The translations under genes were made by a program, and so were the position numbers. The notes beneath the pieces are model-generated. The model made no database searches, was not told where the DNA came from, and was given only the letters and a program-made list of their open reading frames with translations. Positions 1-7,799 of a DNA stretch of 64,000 nt are shown one piece after another (position 1 is the stretch's first letter; the number at the start of each line of letters is the position of its first letter). Source of the DNA: a candidate division Hyd24-12 bacterium UBA6080 (GTDB taxonomy: Bacteria > Fermentibacterota > Fermentibacteria > Fermentibacterales > JCC-6); assembly GCA_002436025.1 (NCBI GenBank), contig DIXM01000005.1, forward strand, positions 42,852 through 106,851, in the 5' to 3' direction.

Positions 1-1
1 G

Positions 2-1879
2 GGAACAGCTGCCGCCCTGCCTTCATGGTGGGGTGTGCGGGGGCTCAACAGGATTTCCGACGCACGGACGTTCGGTGCCGGCAAGTTCGCCATCGGCCTC
101 TTCACTGACCTTGGGATTTCAAGCGACACCCGCACCGGCGTCCTTTCGGGCGGGGTCACCGACATCACCAACACCGAGTTCGACGGAACAGCCCACATCA
201 TCGCCGGTCTCGCCTTGGGCCGTGCGGCGGAGATGGGCATCAGCGTCACCTACCTCATGAACCAGATGAAGCGTGACAGCGAAAGCGCCGAGATCTCCGG
301 CGACTGGGAGGGTGACGACGGCTTCAGCGAGGCAAGGCTTTCACTTAAGTACAACGTGAACCCCTCCTCCACCAGCAGCTGGTTCAGCCTCATGCCCTGG
401 GCGGCTTTTTCGATCCACGACGGCGGCTACAGCAGCTTCGTGGAGAACGGTGACGGTTGGGACGGCATATGGGAGCACGGTCAGCCCATGTTCAACCTCA
501 GGCGCTCCATGATCAACGCCGGAAGCTTGAGCTATGGCGCCGACCTTCTGGCATCCTTCGACCTCAAGCCGGTTGTCCTCACGGCCAACGCCGGCTACCA
601 CCAGTTCAACCAGACCTTCCAGTTCACCGACTCAAGGTACGATGCCAGCCACAATGTGGTAGCCACAGAAATCGTTGACATGGAAGTGAGCGACCCGGTT
701 CTCAGGGCCGGCGCGGGCATCGAGTATCCCATCGGCTCCACCACCCTTTTCGCCGAGGTTGAATGGAACCACTTCCTTGACAGGAACTTCGACGCCGGCG
801 ACGGCGAGGATTACGACGACCACATACAGGTCTCCCCGGGAGTGCGCTTCAACACCTCCGGCCTGGCTGTGGATGTGAAGGGCACGTTTGCTCTCTCCAC
901 CTTCGACCCCCAGTGGTCCGACCTGGGCCACAGCCTTTTCCAGGCCGGCGGCAGCCCCACCGAGGAGGACAGGGCCAACTACGCTCCGTTCCCGGGCGGA
1001 TACCCTTCCAGCATGGGCATCGGCGTGAACTTCACCTATGTGGGCGATATCAGGAGCGCAAAGGCCACCATCGGTGGGCGGATCTATGACGCGGCCACCG
1101 GCCAGGCTCTTCCGGGCAGCGTGAGCATCGACAGGGCTGGTGTCAGCCCCGTCACTGCCAATGCCGAGGGAGTCTACTCGGTCGAAGTTTCGAGGGGGGA
1201 GACAAAACTCACCGCCACGGCTGAGGGCTACCTTCCAATGAGTTCCACCGTTACCGCTGTTTCCGGTGGCACTCATCAGGTCGACTTCCCGCTCGAGCGC
1301 GTTCAGACCACCGGAACCGTCAGCGGCACCGTGACCGATGCCTCCTCGGGCGCTCCTCTCGCTGCCACCGTTTCCGCCGGCAGCATGACCGCCCAGGCCA
1401 ATGCCCAGGGCTTCTACAGCATGGAACTGCCCTCGGGCAGCAGGATCCTCACCGCTTCGGCAACCGCCTACGGGTCCGAGAACGCCACCGTGTCGATCCC
1501 TGCCGGAGGCTCCGTCACACAGGACTTCCAGCTCGACCTCGTCGTTGATTTCGACAAGGTGTACTTCGACCTCGACAGCGATGTGATAAGAAGCGATGCG
1601 AGGGTTGCCCTCGATGACATCGCCTCGTTCCTCCTGGCCAACCCCGGCGTTTCCGTCACCATCACCGGCAACACCTGCGACCTCGGCGAGGAGAACTACA
1701 ACCAGGACCTCGGCGAGCGCAGGGCCGACGCAGTCCGTAACTACCTCATCGCGAAGGGCGTCGGCGAAGCCAGGCTTGGCACCGTGAGCTACGGCGAATC
1801 CCGCCCGGATACCCCGAACACCGACGAGACGCACAGGTCCCAGAACCGAAGGGCCGAGTTCATAATCCTGGGTCGCTGA
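2..1879 (+). CDS. OmpA-family outer-membrane protein with carboxypeptidase-regulatory-like repeats (5' end missing)
   Basis: The frame is open to the left edge, so the N-terminus lies outside; about 625 residues are visible. Residues 1-345 are Gly/Asp/aromatic-rich with alternating patterns typical of an outer-membrane beta barrel. Two carboxypeptidase-regulatory-like beta-sandwich domains follow (about 350-430 and 430-515; both carry G-x-V/I-x-D-A-x-[TS]-G-x-x-L starts). The last 110 residues are an OmpA peptidoglycan-binding domain: FDKVYFDLDSDVI opens it, and the Asp of CDLGE and Arg of GERRAD match the pair that binds peptidoglycan diaminopimelate in OmpA. The likely role is tethering the outer membrane to the cell wall. 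An internal GTG at 35 is not a credible start because homology-like sequence continues upstream of it. The domain calls are strong; any ligand is unknown. Confidence 0.85.
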   Translation, partial: GTAAALPSWWGVRGLNRISDARTFGAGKFAIGLFTDLGISSDTRTGVLSGGVTDITNTEFDGTAHIIAGLALGRAAEMGISVTYLMNQMKRDSESAEISGDWEGDDGFSEARLSLKYNVNPSSTSSWFSLMPWAAFSIHDGGYSSFVENGDGWDGIWEHGQPMFNLRRSMINAGSLSYGADLLASFDLKPVVLTANAGYHQFNQTFQFTDSRYDASHNVVATEIVDMEVSDPVLRAGAGIEYPIGSTTLFAEVEWNHFLDRNFDAGDGEDYDDHIQVSPGVRFNTSGLAVDVKGTFALSTFDPQWSDLGHSLFQAGGSPTEEDRANYAPFPGGYPSSMGIGVNFTYVGDIRSAKATIGGRIYDAATGQALPGSVSIDRAGVSPVTANAEGVYSVEVSRGETKLTATAEGYLPMSSTVTAVSGGTHQVDFPLERVQTTGTVSGTVTDASSGAPLAATVSAGSMTAQANAQGFYSMELPSGSRILTASATAYGSENATVSIPAGGSVTQDFQLDLVVDFDKVYFDLDSDVIRSDARVALDDIASFLLANPGVSVTITGNTCDLGEENYNQDLGERRADAVRNYLIAKGVGEARLGTVSYGESRPDTPNTDETHRSQNRRAEFIILGR

Positions 1880-1936
1880 TCCAGGCATATCCACTGAAAG
1901 GGGGGGCGGGAGTGATCCCGCCCCCCCTCCGTATTC

Positions 1937-2091
1937 GGGGGACACCATACTGAATTATTCTCAAAACCAGCCCTGAATTCTTTAAGAATATTTAGGTAAG
2001 GTTTTGACGACGCATGGAAACTAAAGTGGTTGTTTAATATTCTTAAAGAAATCAGCAACTTCGGTGCGAATAATTTAGTATGGTGTCCCCC
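1937..2091. mobile_element. MITE-like palindromic element overlapping the 3' end of thiE
   Basis: Two 24-base terminal arms, 1937-1960 and 2068-2091, are inverted copies with 23 of 24 positions matching; each outer end reads GGGGGACACCATACT. A second nested inverted pair (1978-1994 and 2034-2050) matches at 16 of 17 positions around TTAAGAATATT. The 155-base element is clearly more AT-rich than its surroundings and has no ORF of its own. No target-site duplication is evident. The structure resembles a non-autonomous MITE or REP/BIME-type repeat mobilised by a transposase encoded elsewhere. The right arm is translated as the last 12 residues of ThiE. Confidence 0.75.
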
Positions 2092-2705
2092 AATTGCCGG
2101 GCGGCCAGACCTGGGTCGGGGGCGGACATGATGGCGGAGACGACGGCTATGCCGGCTGCTCCGGCATCAATGACGCTGCGGGCGTTCGAGACGTTCATGC
2201 CACCGATGGCAACCAGCGGCAGAGGGGTTGCGCCGGCCAGAAGCCTGACACCGGAAAGGCCCAGGGGGTCGCGTGGGTCAGGCTTCGTCGGGGTGTTGAA
2301 AACTATGTTTGCCGCCAGGTAGTCGGCCCCATCCTTCCACGCGGCAACCGCTTCGTCAGCCGTTCTCACCGAGGCTCCGATAAGCGCTTCCGGTCCCATG
2401 AGCCTGCGGGCGGTCGCCACAGGCATGTCGTCGGCGCCCAGATGCACGCCGTGGGCACCCGAGGCCATCGCCACATCGACCCTGTCATTCACCACGAACA
2501 GGCAGTGATGCTCCCTGGAAAGCCGGACCAGGGCCTTGGCCTGTTCGAGAAGGTCACGGGTGAATGCGGTCTTGTCGCGGAGCTGAAGAAAACCCACACC
2601 TGCGGCCAGGGCCTTGTCGCAGACTTCAAGTACACCGCCGGGTCCGCACAGCACGGGGTCGGTTACAAGGTAAAGCCTGAGGGCTTCGCGAAGACCGGTT
2701 CTCAC
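2052..2705 (-). CDS. thiE: Thiamine-phosphate synthase
   Basis: ThiE joins HMP pyrophosphate and thiazole phosphate to give thiamine phosphate in the cytoplasm. The TIM-barrel signatures are present: LYLVTD near the start, LQLRDK, VNDRVDVA, GVHLGADD, and the phosphate-binding VAIGGMN and AGIAVVSAI segments. I place the start at GTG 2705, which overlaps the thiM stop by four bases (GTGA) and gives 217 residues. The frame is open to GTG 2735 inside thiM, so a longer form cannot be excluded. The final 12 residues (GDTILNYSHRSC) and the stop codon are encoded by the right arm of the palindromic element, so the native C-terminus was replaced; the catalytic barrel looks intact. It forms an operon with thiM under a TPP riboswitch. 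Confidence 0.93.
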   Translation of the reverse strand: MRTGLREALRLYLVTDPVLCGPGGVLEVCDKALAAGVGFLQLRDKTAFTRDLLEQAKALVRLSREHHCLFVVNDRVDVAMASGAHGVHLGADDMPVATARRLMGPEALIGASVRTADEAVAAWKDGADYLAANIVFNTPTKPDPRDPLGLSGVRLLAGATPLPLVAIGGMNVSNARSVIDAGAAGIAVVSAIMSAPDPGLAARQLGDTILNYSHRSC

Positions 2706-3505
2706 GGGCAGGTTTCCAGAAGAACCTTCTCCCACGGCAGGGAATCGGGATCGGCAAGGGCATCTATGAACAGCGGTACGAAGCTTCCCGGCCCTGAAGC
2801 CCTTTCGCCAGCCACCTCACCCGCGAGAGCGTAGAGGACAAGCCCGGCCAGTGTCGCGTCGAACGCCGGTATCCCCGCCGCCGAGAAACACGCGACCGCT
2901 GTTGTGGCTCCGCACCCGGTTCCGGTCACCCTGCCCATGATCGGGTGGCCGTTCGAGCATCTCGCCCATCGGGCTCCGTCGGTGATGAAGTCTTCGACCC
3001 CGGTCACGGCGATAACGGCGCCCGTTTTGCGGGCATACTCCTGAAGGAACGATTCCCGGCCGGCGCTGCTGTCCAGCGAGTCAACACCCCTGACCGCTCC
3101 CTGCGCACCCGCCAGGCCAAGCACCTCGCCGGCGTTGCCTCGTATCACGGTAATCTTCAGCTCCCTCATTATCTCCAGGCCCACCCTTGTGCGGAAGTTC
3201 GTTGCGCCCACACCCACGGGGTCGAAGATCACCGGGATTCCCAGCCGCGCAGCCTCGGTTCCCGCTGCCTTCATGCTTTTCACCAGATCGGGGTTCAGGG
3301 TACCGATGTTGAGAACAAGGGCACCCGCATGGGCAACCATCTCCGGAGATTCGAGGATGCACGGAGCCATCACAGGGGACGCACCCAGGGCAAGGGTGAT
3401 GTTGGCTGTGAGGTTGTTAACGACGTCGTTCGTTATGTGGTGAACGAGCGGACGCCGCTCGCGGACCAGCCCCGCGAGTCCGGCGAAATCGGGCAGATTT
3501 TTCAT
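2702..3505 (-). CDS. thiM: Hydroxyethylthiazole kinase
   Basis: ThiM phosphorylates hydroxyethylthiazole, the salvage step that feeds ThiE. The 267-residue length is usual for this ribokinase-like family. Diagnostic segments are PLVHHITNDVVNN near residue 20, the VLDPVG-type VIFDPVGVGA, RGNAGEVLGL, and the C-terminal anion-hole motif VTGTGCGATTAVACF whose Cys/Gly loop holds the ATP phosphates. The ATG start is preceded by AAAGG eight bases upstream. It is the first gene after the TPP riboswitch and overlaps thiE. No thiC, thiD or thiG lies nearby, so the locus reads as thiazole salvage rather than a complete thiamine pathway. Confidence 0.95.
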   Translation of the reverse strand: MKNLPDFAGLAGLVRERRPLVHHITNDVVNNLTANITLALGASPVMAPCILESPEMVAHAGALVLNIGTLNPDLVKSMKAAGTEAARLGIPVIFDPVGVGATNFRTRVGLEIMRELKITVIRGNAGEVLGLAGAQGAVRGVDSLDSSAGRESFLQEYARKTGAVIAVTGVEDFITDGARWARCSNGHPIMGRVTGTGCGATTAVACFSAAGIPAFDATLAGLVLYALAGEVAGERASGPGSFVPLFIDALADPDSLPWEKVLLETCP

Positions 3506-3531
3506 GGGTGGCCTTTCAGCGCTGTGCGGCA

Positions 3532-3608
3532 GGATTTCCTTCCGCGGATGCTAATCCGTTCAAGTTCCAGGGGTATGTTCTCAGGCCCCGGTGGGCCACC
3601 CCCAATCC
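3532..3608 (-). promoter_or_regulatory. TPP riboswitch (THI element) upstream of thiM
   Basis: Read on the minus strand, the leader holds the conserved TPP aptamer blocks in order: GGGGGTGGCC, CCTGAGA, ACCCC, then GGAACTTGAACGGATTAGCA and TCCGCGGAAGG. The closing P1 stem is GGATT (3604-3608) paired with AATCC (3532-3536). Position just upstream of thiM-thiE agrees. The ribosome-binding region (3506-3513, GGCCACCC on the transcript) is complementary over eight bases to aptamer strand GGGTGGCC (3594-3601), which suggests translational control. No U-tract terminator lies between aptamer and start. Confidence 0.93.
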
Positions 3609-3631
3609 TTATCCTGGCGGTAAACTATGGG

Positions 3632-3660
3632 GTTATATTTTGAGTGTCCAGGCATGTCAG
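3632..3660 (-). promoter_or_regulatory. Sigma-70-type promoter for thiM-thiE
   Basis: On the minus strand CTGACA (3655-3660, five of six -35 consensus bases) is followed after exactly 17 bases by TATAAC (3632-3637, five of six -10 bases). Transcription would begin near 3625, about 17 bases before the TPP aptamer, which fits a riboswitch leader well. Confidence 0.7.
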
Positions 3661-3661
3661 G

Positions 3662-3703
3662 CCTCCCTGAAGGCCACCCAGCCTGACCATAACTTCAGGG
3701 AGG
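3662..3703 (+). promoter_or_regulatory. Hairpin sequestering the ribosome-binding site of the SSF symporter
   Basis: CCTCCCTGAAG (3662-3672) and CTTCAGGGAGG (3693-3703) are perfect 11-base inverted repeats separated by 20 bases. The second arm contains the AGGGAGG Shine-Dalgarno sequence of the symporter gene, whose GTG start is six bases downstream. In mRNA the stem would hide the site. As DNA, the palindrome abuts the -35 box of the divergent thi promoter, so it could instead be a protein-binding operator. Confidence 0.55.
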
Positions 3704-3709
3704 ACTGCC

Positions 3710-5389
3710 GTGGTCATCGTTTCGATCTACCTTTTTGTTCTTCTTGCCCTGGGCTGGCTTGCCCGGAAGGGCACCGGACCTGGGGATGAAGCCTACTTCC
3801 TGGCTTCACGAAAGCTTTCCCCGATCGTGACGCTTCTCACACTCTCCGCCACCAATTTCAGCGCATTCACGGTCTTCGGCTTCAGCGGCCAGGGGTACGC
3901 GACCGGATTTCAGTACTACCCGCAGATGGCCCTGGGAACAGGCCTGATGGCCGCAATGTTCATCGTTCTGGGCCTGCCTGCGCACGGCCTTGGGAGCGCC
4001 CGGAGGCTCGTGAGCCCGTCGGAGGTGCTGACGGCCCGATACGGCGGAAGAACAGTAGGAACGGCATCGTTCGTTGTCATGGCTGCCCTGACCCTTCCCT
4101 ACCTGGCCATGCAGCCCATGGCTGCCGGATACGCCCTGGAAAGCCTGTTTCGAATCCCGTATGCCACCGGGGCTTCCCTTACGGTCCTTGTAATGGTCCT
4201 GTACACTTTCCGGTCCGGACTGCGCGGCGTGGCCCTCACGGACTGCTTTCAGGGGCTTCTCATGCCCGTTCTGATGGGGGTTGTGCTTCTGGTGCTGCTT
4301 GCCCGGGGCGGCGGCACTTCGCTTTTTGGTGAGCTGGCTGCGTCCCACCCCGACCTTTTCACGAGAAGTCCGGCGTACTCACCGGGGATATGGATGGGGT
4401 ACATGCTTTTGTGGGTATGGGCCGACCCGATGTTCCCGCAGCTCTTCCAGCGGTTCTTCGCTGCGTCGGGACGCCGGTCGCTGGCCCTCTCGGCAAGGGT
4501 GTACCCACTTGTCACTGGTGTTCTGTTCCTCATGCCTGTCACTCTGGGAGTGATCGCCAGGCACTGGATCCCTGAGCTCCCGGAGGGGGTGGGTGTTGAC
4601 CGCATCCTGCCACTGCTGCTGGCCCGGGCGTGCCCTGGGGTTCTGGAATCACTTCTGGTGACCGCTGGGCTGGCGGCTCTCATGTCAACCATGGACTCGC
4701 AGCTTCTCACTCTCTCATCCATGTTCACCCGGGACGTGTGGGAGCCCCTGTCCGGCGCGAAGGCACCCCGCTGGGCGGGCAAGGTCATGGTTCTGGTGCT
4801 CGCGGCGGGGGGACTTCTTCTATCGTTCCGGCCTCCCGAGTCTTTCCTCCTGCTTGCACGGGAGACCTTCACAGGGCTCGCCGCGTTGTTCCCTGTCTAC
4901 CTTGGCACCATGTATTGGAAAAAGGCATCAGCCGCGGGAGCTTTCACGGGGATCATGGCCGGGGCGGTCCTCACCGCGCTTTTCCACCTGGGTGTTCTGA
5001 AGACCGCTTCCACCCTTCCTGTCATTTTCGTCGTGGCGGGTGCGGCCATCGCATTCATCTTATCAAGCCTCCTTCTTCCCGACGGATCCGCCCGTCTTGT
5101 GAAGTCTCCGTTTCCCTTCAGGCGCCTTGTGCTTCCAGGCATCATTTTGCTTCTGGGATGGGGGCTGAGCCTGCCTGTTCTTCCCGAGGGGCTCATTTTT
5201 CATCTGCCGTGGTGGGTCTGGGCATCCCTGGCGCTGTGCGTCGCCGCATCGTTTTCCATGGCCGGGCTTGGCTTGTGGACACCGGAACTTTCCGGGGAAA
5301 TAGTTTCCCATCCCGTGCATGGAGGTCGAAATGCCCTTTGCCGCCATTCTTCTGATGCTCCTTCCCCCGGAGGTGACCACTGCCGCTGA
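3710..5389 (+). CDS. Sodium:solute symporter (SSF family)
   Basis: This 559-residue polytopic membrane protein has about 13 hydrophobic helices and SSF features: an N-terminal YLFVLLALGWLARKG helix, then GDEAYFLASRKLS, then SATNFSAFTVFGFSGQGY in TM2, and a later MSTMDSQLLTLSSMFTRD segment typical of the sodium-binding TM8 region. It should import a small organic solute or vitamin with Na+. The substrate cannot be read from sequence. Its position opposite thiM-thiE hints at a vitamin precursor, but it has its own leader and is not behind the TPP riboswitch. The start is GTG with AGGGAGG upstream. The last 20 codons overlap the next gene, and the tail past about residue 535 looks unstructured. 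Confidence 0.85.
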   Translation: MVIVSIYLFVLLALGWLARKGTGPGDEAYFLASRKLSPIVTLLTLSATNFSAFTVFGFSGQGYATGFQYYPQMALGTGLMAAMFIVLGLPAHGLGSARRLVSPSEVLTARYGGRTVGTASFVVMAALTLPYLAMQPMAAGYALESLFRIPYATGASLTVLVMVLYTFRSGLRGVALTDCFQGLLMPVLMGVVLLVLLARGGGTSLFGELAASHPDLFTRSPAYSPGIWMGYMLLWVWADPMFPQLFQRFFAASGRRSLALSARVYPLVTGVLFLMPVTLGVIARHWIPELPEGVGVDRILPLLLARACPGVLESLLVTAGLAALMSTMDSQLLTLSSMFTRDVWEPLSGAKAPRWAGKVMVLVLAAGGLLLSFRPPESFLLLARETFTGLAALFPVYLGTMYWKKASAAGAFTGIMAGAVLTALFHLGVLKTASTLPVIFVVAGAAIAFILSSLLLPDGSARLVKSPFPFRRLVLPGIILLLGWGLSLPVLPEGLIFHLPWWVWASLALCVAASFSMAGLGLWTPELSGEIVSHPVHGGRNALCRHSSDAPSPGGDHCR

Positions 5390-7736
5390 ACAGGCGCTTA
5401 TGCCCCTGGGAATGACCCTTTCCACAATGAACTTCGAGAGACACTGGTCCACCACCGTTGCCATGCCAGACTCACTGGTCCTCTCCGTCCTCGCCGACGT
5501 GTGGCTGCTGCCGGTCGCGGCGTTCGACCGCATGGAGGAGTTGCGCGCGTACGCACAGCCCTCCGGGCAGGGCGGCGGCTTCGATGAACTGCTCGAGTTC
5601 CTCCGGATCGAGAACCGGAGGTTCGAGACCGTGGCGGAGGGGATGGGAGCAGACCTTGCCGATTCGCTCTCCCTGGTGCTCGGGTCACTCTGGGCGGAGA
5701 CGGACACGCTTCTTCCCGGTATGGAGTGGGGCGATGTTTACGCTTGCAGGGGCCACGCCGTCCCGTGGGAGTATTACGAGATGCACCCCGAGAGCATTTC
5801 GGCGCTGCTTCAGAAGTGGCCCGGAACCCCCGCTCCGTCCGTTCCGGACATCATCGCCCTTGCGGTTTCGTCACCTGACCGGTGGCTCGACCTGCCCCGT
5901 ATTCCCGCAGACCTTCCGGGCATGGAGGGCGATGTGGTGGCTTGGTCGCTCGAAGGCCCCGTACCCTGGGTCGTGGGGGGAACCGGCCCCAACAGGTACC
6001 TGAGGGAATGCCCCTTCGCCCTCATCGTGGACCTTGGGGGGGATGACTTCTACGGACCGGGCGTGGGCGGCGTTGTTGGCGCCACGGGACGCGGGTTCGT
6101 CAGCATGGTTGTCGACCGGACAGGCAACGACACCTGGGAATCGGGGGACTGCCCGGTGGCACAGGGCGGTGCTGTCCTTGGCTTCGCGTGCGTCGTGGAC
6201 ATGGAGGGTGACGACACTTACCGGGCCTCCGGCATGTCACAGGGCAGCGGAATGCTGGGCCACGGTATCCTGGCTGACCTTGCGGGCGACGACATCTGTC
6301 AGGCCTCGATCCACGCCCAGGGGGCCGGAACCCTTGGGAGCGGCCTTCTCTTGGATGATCTCGGGGACGACATGCGCAGGGTAGCCTCATACGGCCAGGG
6401 TTTCGGTGGACCCCGGGGGCAGGGTGAACTTGTGGACGGCTCCGGCCACGACGTTTACATGGCAGGGTTCAGTTTTCCCCACGAACCCCTTCTGCCCAGG
6501 GACAACAGGGCGATGAGCCAGGGATTCGGCATGGGGCTCAGACCTTTCATCGCCGGCGGTATCGGAGCGCTTTATGACTACGGGGAAGGCAACGACACAT
6601 ACAGGGCCGAGGTTTTCGGCCAGGGTTGTTCGTACTGGTACGCACTTGGCATCCTGGTGGACGAGGGCGGTCAGGACGTCTACTCGGCGGCCCAGTACTC
6701 TCAGGGCACTGGCATCCACCTCTCAGCGGGTGTGCTTCTGGACTTGTCCGGTGATGACCAGTTCATTTCCAGGAACGGCCCGGCACAGGGCAGCGCCCAC
6801 GACCTCTCCACAGGTTTCCTTTTCGACGGGGAAGGAAGCGACATCTTCGTCACCGACGGTGGCCAGGGGCTTGCACTCACCAACTCCGCCGCCGTTTTCG
6901 CCGACATGGGCGGCAACGATCTGTTCGCCGTAAGGAACCTTGGCCAGGGGCAGGCCACCTGGGCAAGGGGTTCAGCGGGAAGCGGCCTTTTCCTCTCCAT
7001 GGCCGACGACGACAGGTACCTGGGGGCGGGAAGTGACTCCATTGCGTGGGGCGAAGAGTACTCAGCCGGGGTCGACCATCCGGCAGTTTCACCGGTGGAC
7101 CCCGAGTTCATCGAGCCCGTGGGCGACCCGGCATCACTCGACCTCGACTCACTTTTCAGCGTGGCCTCGGAATGGGGCGTGGGGGGCAACGCGGAAAGGG
7201 TCACGGCACACCTTGACGAGATGGTGGCCCGGGGAGATGAGGCTGTCGTCTATGTGCTGACGGAACACCTTGATTCGTGGGACGGCCTGGAACACAGGGC
7301 CATCACGGCGGTACTGAACGGCAACCGTAACACCTCCCTCTCGTCGCTTCTTTCCCTTCTGGAGGGTGGGGAGCTTTCGGGCAGGCGCTTTTCCAATACG
7401 GTGTCATGGCTTGGCGAGGTGGGGATGGACGAAGCGAGGCCGGTCATAGAGGGTCTTCTTTCTGACACCCTTCCAACAGGCAGGATGGTGACGGTGATAC
7501 GGGCGCTGGGGGGCATCGGTTCTGAAGCTTCGGTTCCCGTTCTGCTGCCTTTTGTCGGTCAAGATAACAGCCTTATAAGAAGGGAAACTGCTGTCAGTCT
7601 TGGATTAATAGGGTCACAGTCCTCCCGGGCCGTACTGGAAACCCTTTCGGAAGACCCCGAGCTGGATGTTCTCAGCGCTGCTTGTCACGCGCTTGAACTT
7701 CTGGACGAGAAGGAGGCTGATTTGACAACTCGATAA
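5331..7736 (+). CDS. Secreted Gly-Asp-Asp repeat protein with C-terminal HEAT repeats
   Basis: The product has 801 residues. The ATG at 5331 has GGAGG (5321-5325) correctly spaced and starts a short hydrophobic export signal (MPFAAILLMLLPPEV). About residues 225-575 hold roughly eleven repeats of 25-40 residues built on D-x-x-G-[DN]-D-x-Y followed by Q-G-x-G, for example MEGDDTYRASGMSQGSG and LSGDDQFISRNGPAQGS. The acidic turns could bind calcium in a stacked beta solenoid (inference). From about 610 to the end, helical HEAT-type repeats appear (AVSLGLIGSQSSRAVLETL). I do not recognise a named family. It overlaps the symporter gene by 59 bases and may be co-transcribed with it. The role is probably at the cell surface. 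Confidence 0.7.
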   Translation: MPFAAILLMLLPPEVTTAAEQALMPLGMTLSTMNFERHWSTTVAMPDSLVLSVLADVWLLPVAAFDRMEELRAYAQPSGQGGGFDELLEFLRIENRRFETVAEGMGADLADSLSLVLGSLWAETDTLLPGMEWGDVYACRGHAVPWEYYEMHPESISALLQKWPGTPAPSVPDIIALAVSSPDRWLDLPRIPADLPGMEGDVVAWSLEGPVPWVVGGTGPNRYLRECPFALIVDLGGDDFYGPGVGGVVGATGRGFVSMVVDRTGNDTWESGDCPVAQGGAVLGFACVVDMEGDDTYRASGMSQGSGMLGHGILADLAGDDICQASIHAQGAGTLGSGLLLDDLGDDMRRVASYGQGFGGPRGQGELVDGSGHDVYMAGFSFPHEPLLPRDNRAMSQGFGMGLRPFIAGGIGALYDYGEGNDTYRAEVFGQGCSYWYALGILVDEGGQDVYSAAQYSQGTGIHLSAGVLLDLSGDDQFISRNGPAQGSAHDLSTGFLFDGEGSDIFVTDGGQGLALTNSAAVFADMGGNDLFAVRNLGQGQATWARGSAGSGLFLSMADDDRYLGAGSDSIAWGEEYSAGVDHPAVSPVDPEFIEPVGDPASLDLDSLFSVASEWGVGGNAERVTAHLDEMVARGDEAVVYVLTEHLDSWDGLEHRAITAVLNGNRNTSLSSLLSLLEGGELSGRRFSNTVSWLGEVGMDEARPVIEGLLSDTLPTGRMVTVIRALGGIGSEASVPVLLPFVGQDNSLIRRETAVSLGLIGSQSSRAVLETLSEDPELDVLSAACHALELLDEKEADLTTR

Positions 7737-7750
7737 AATTAGCGTATCAT
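7722..7750 (+). promoter_or_regulatory. Strong sigma-70-type promoter for the following lipoprotein
   Basis: A perfect TTGACA (7722-7727), a 17-base spacer, and TATCAT (7745-7750, five of six) lie across the end of the upstream gene. The predicted transcript would start near 7757 and begin almost at once with a hairpin, TGGAAGCG / CGCTTCCA (7761-7778), which could stabilise the 5' end of the mRNA. Confidence 0.75.
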
Positions 7751-7799
7751 GCAAACACATTGGAAGCGTGCGCTTCCATCTCCAGAGAAAGGGGAAAAA

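Noticed and set aside
632..1948. 438-codon open frame on the minus strand across the OmpA-type gene
   Set aside because: It is the complement of a gene with clear OmpA and carboxypeptidase-regulatory-like domains; its translation is Gly/Val/Ala-rich with no recognisable motif. Long antisense frames are expected in GC-rich DNA.
5990..7060. RTX calcium-binding toxin-type repeats
   Set aside because: The units lack the nine-residue G-G-x-G-x-D-x-U-x period; spacing is 25-40 residues with a Q-G-x-G element, so this is a different repeat.
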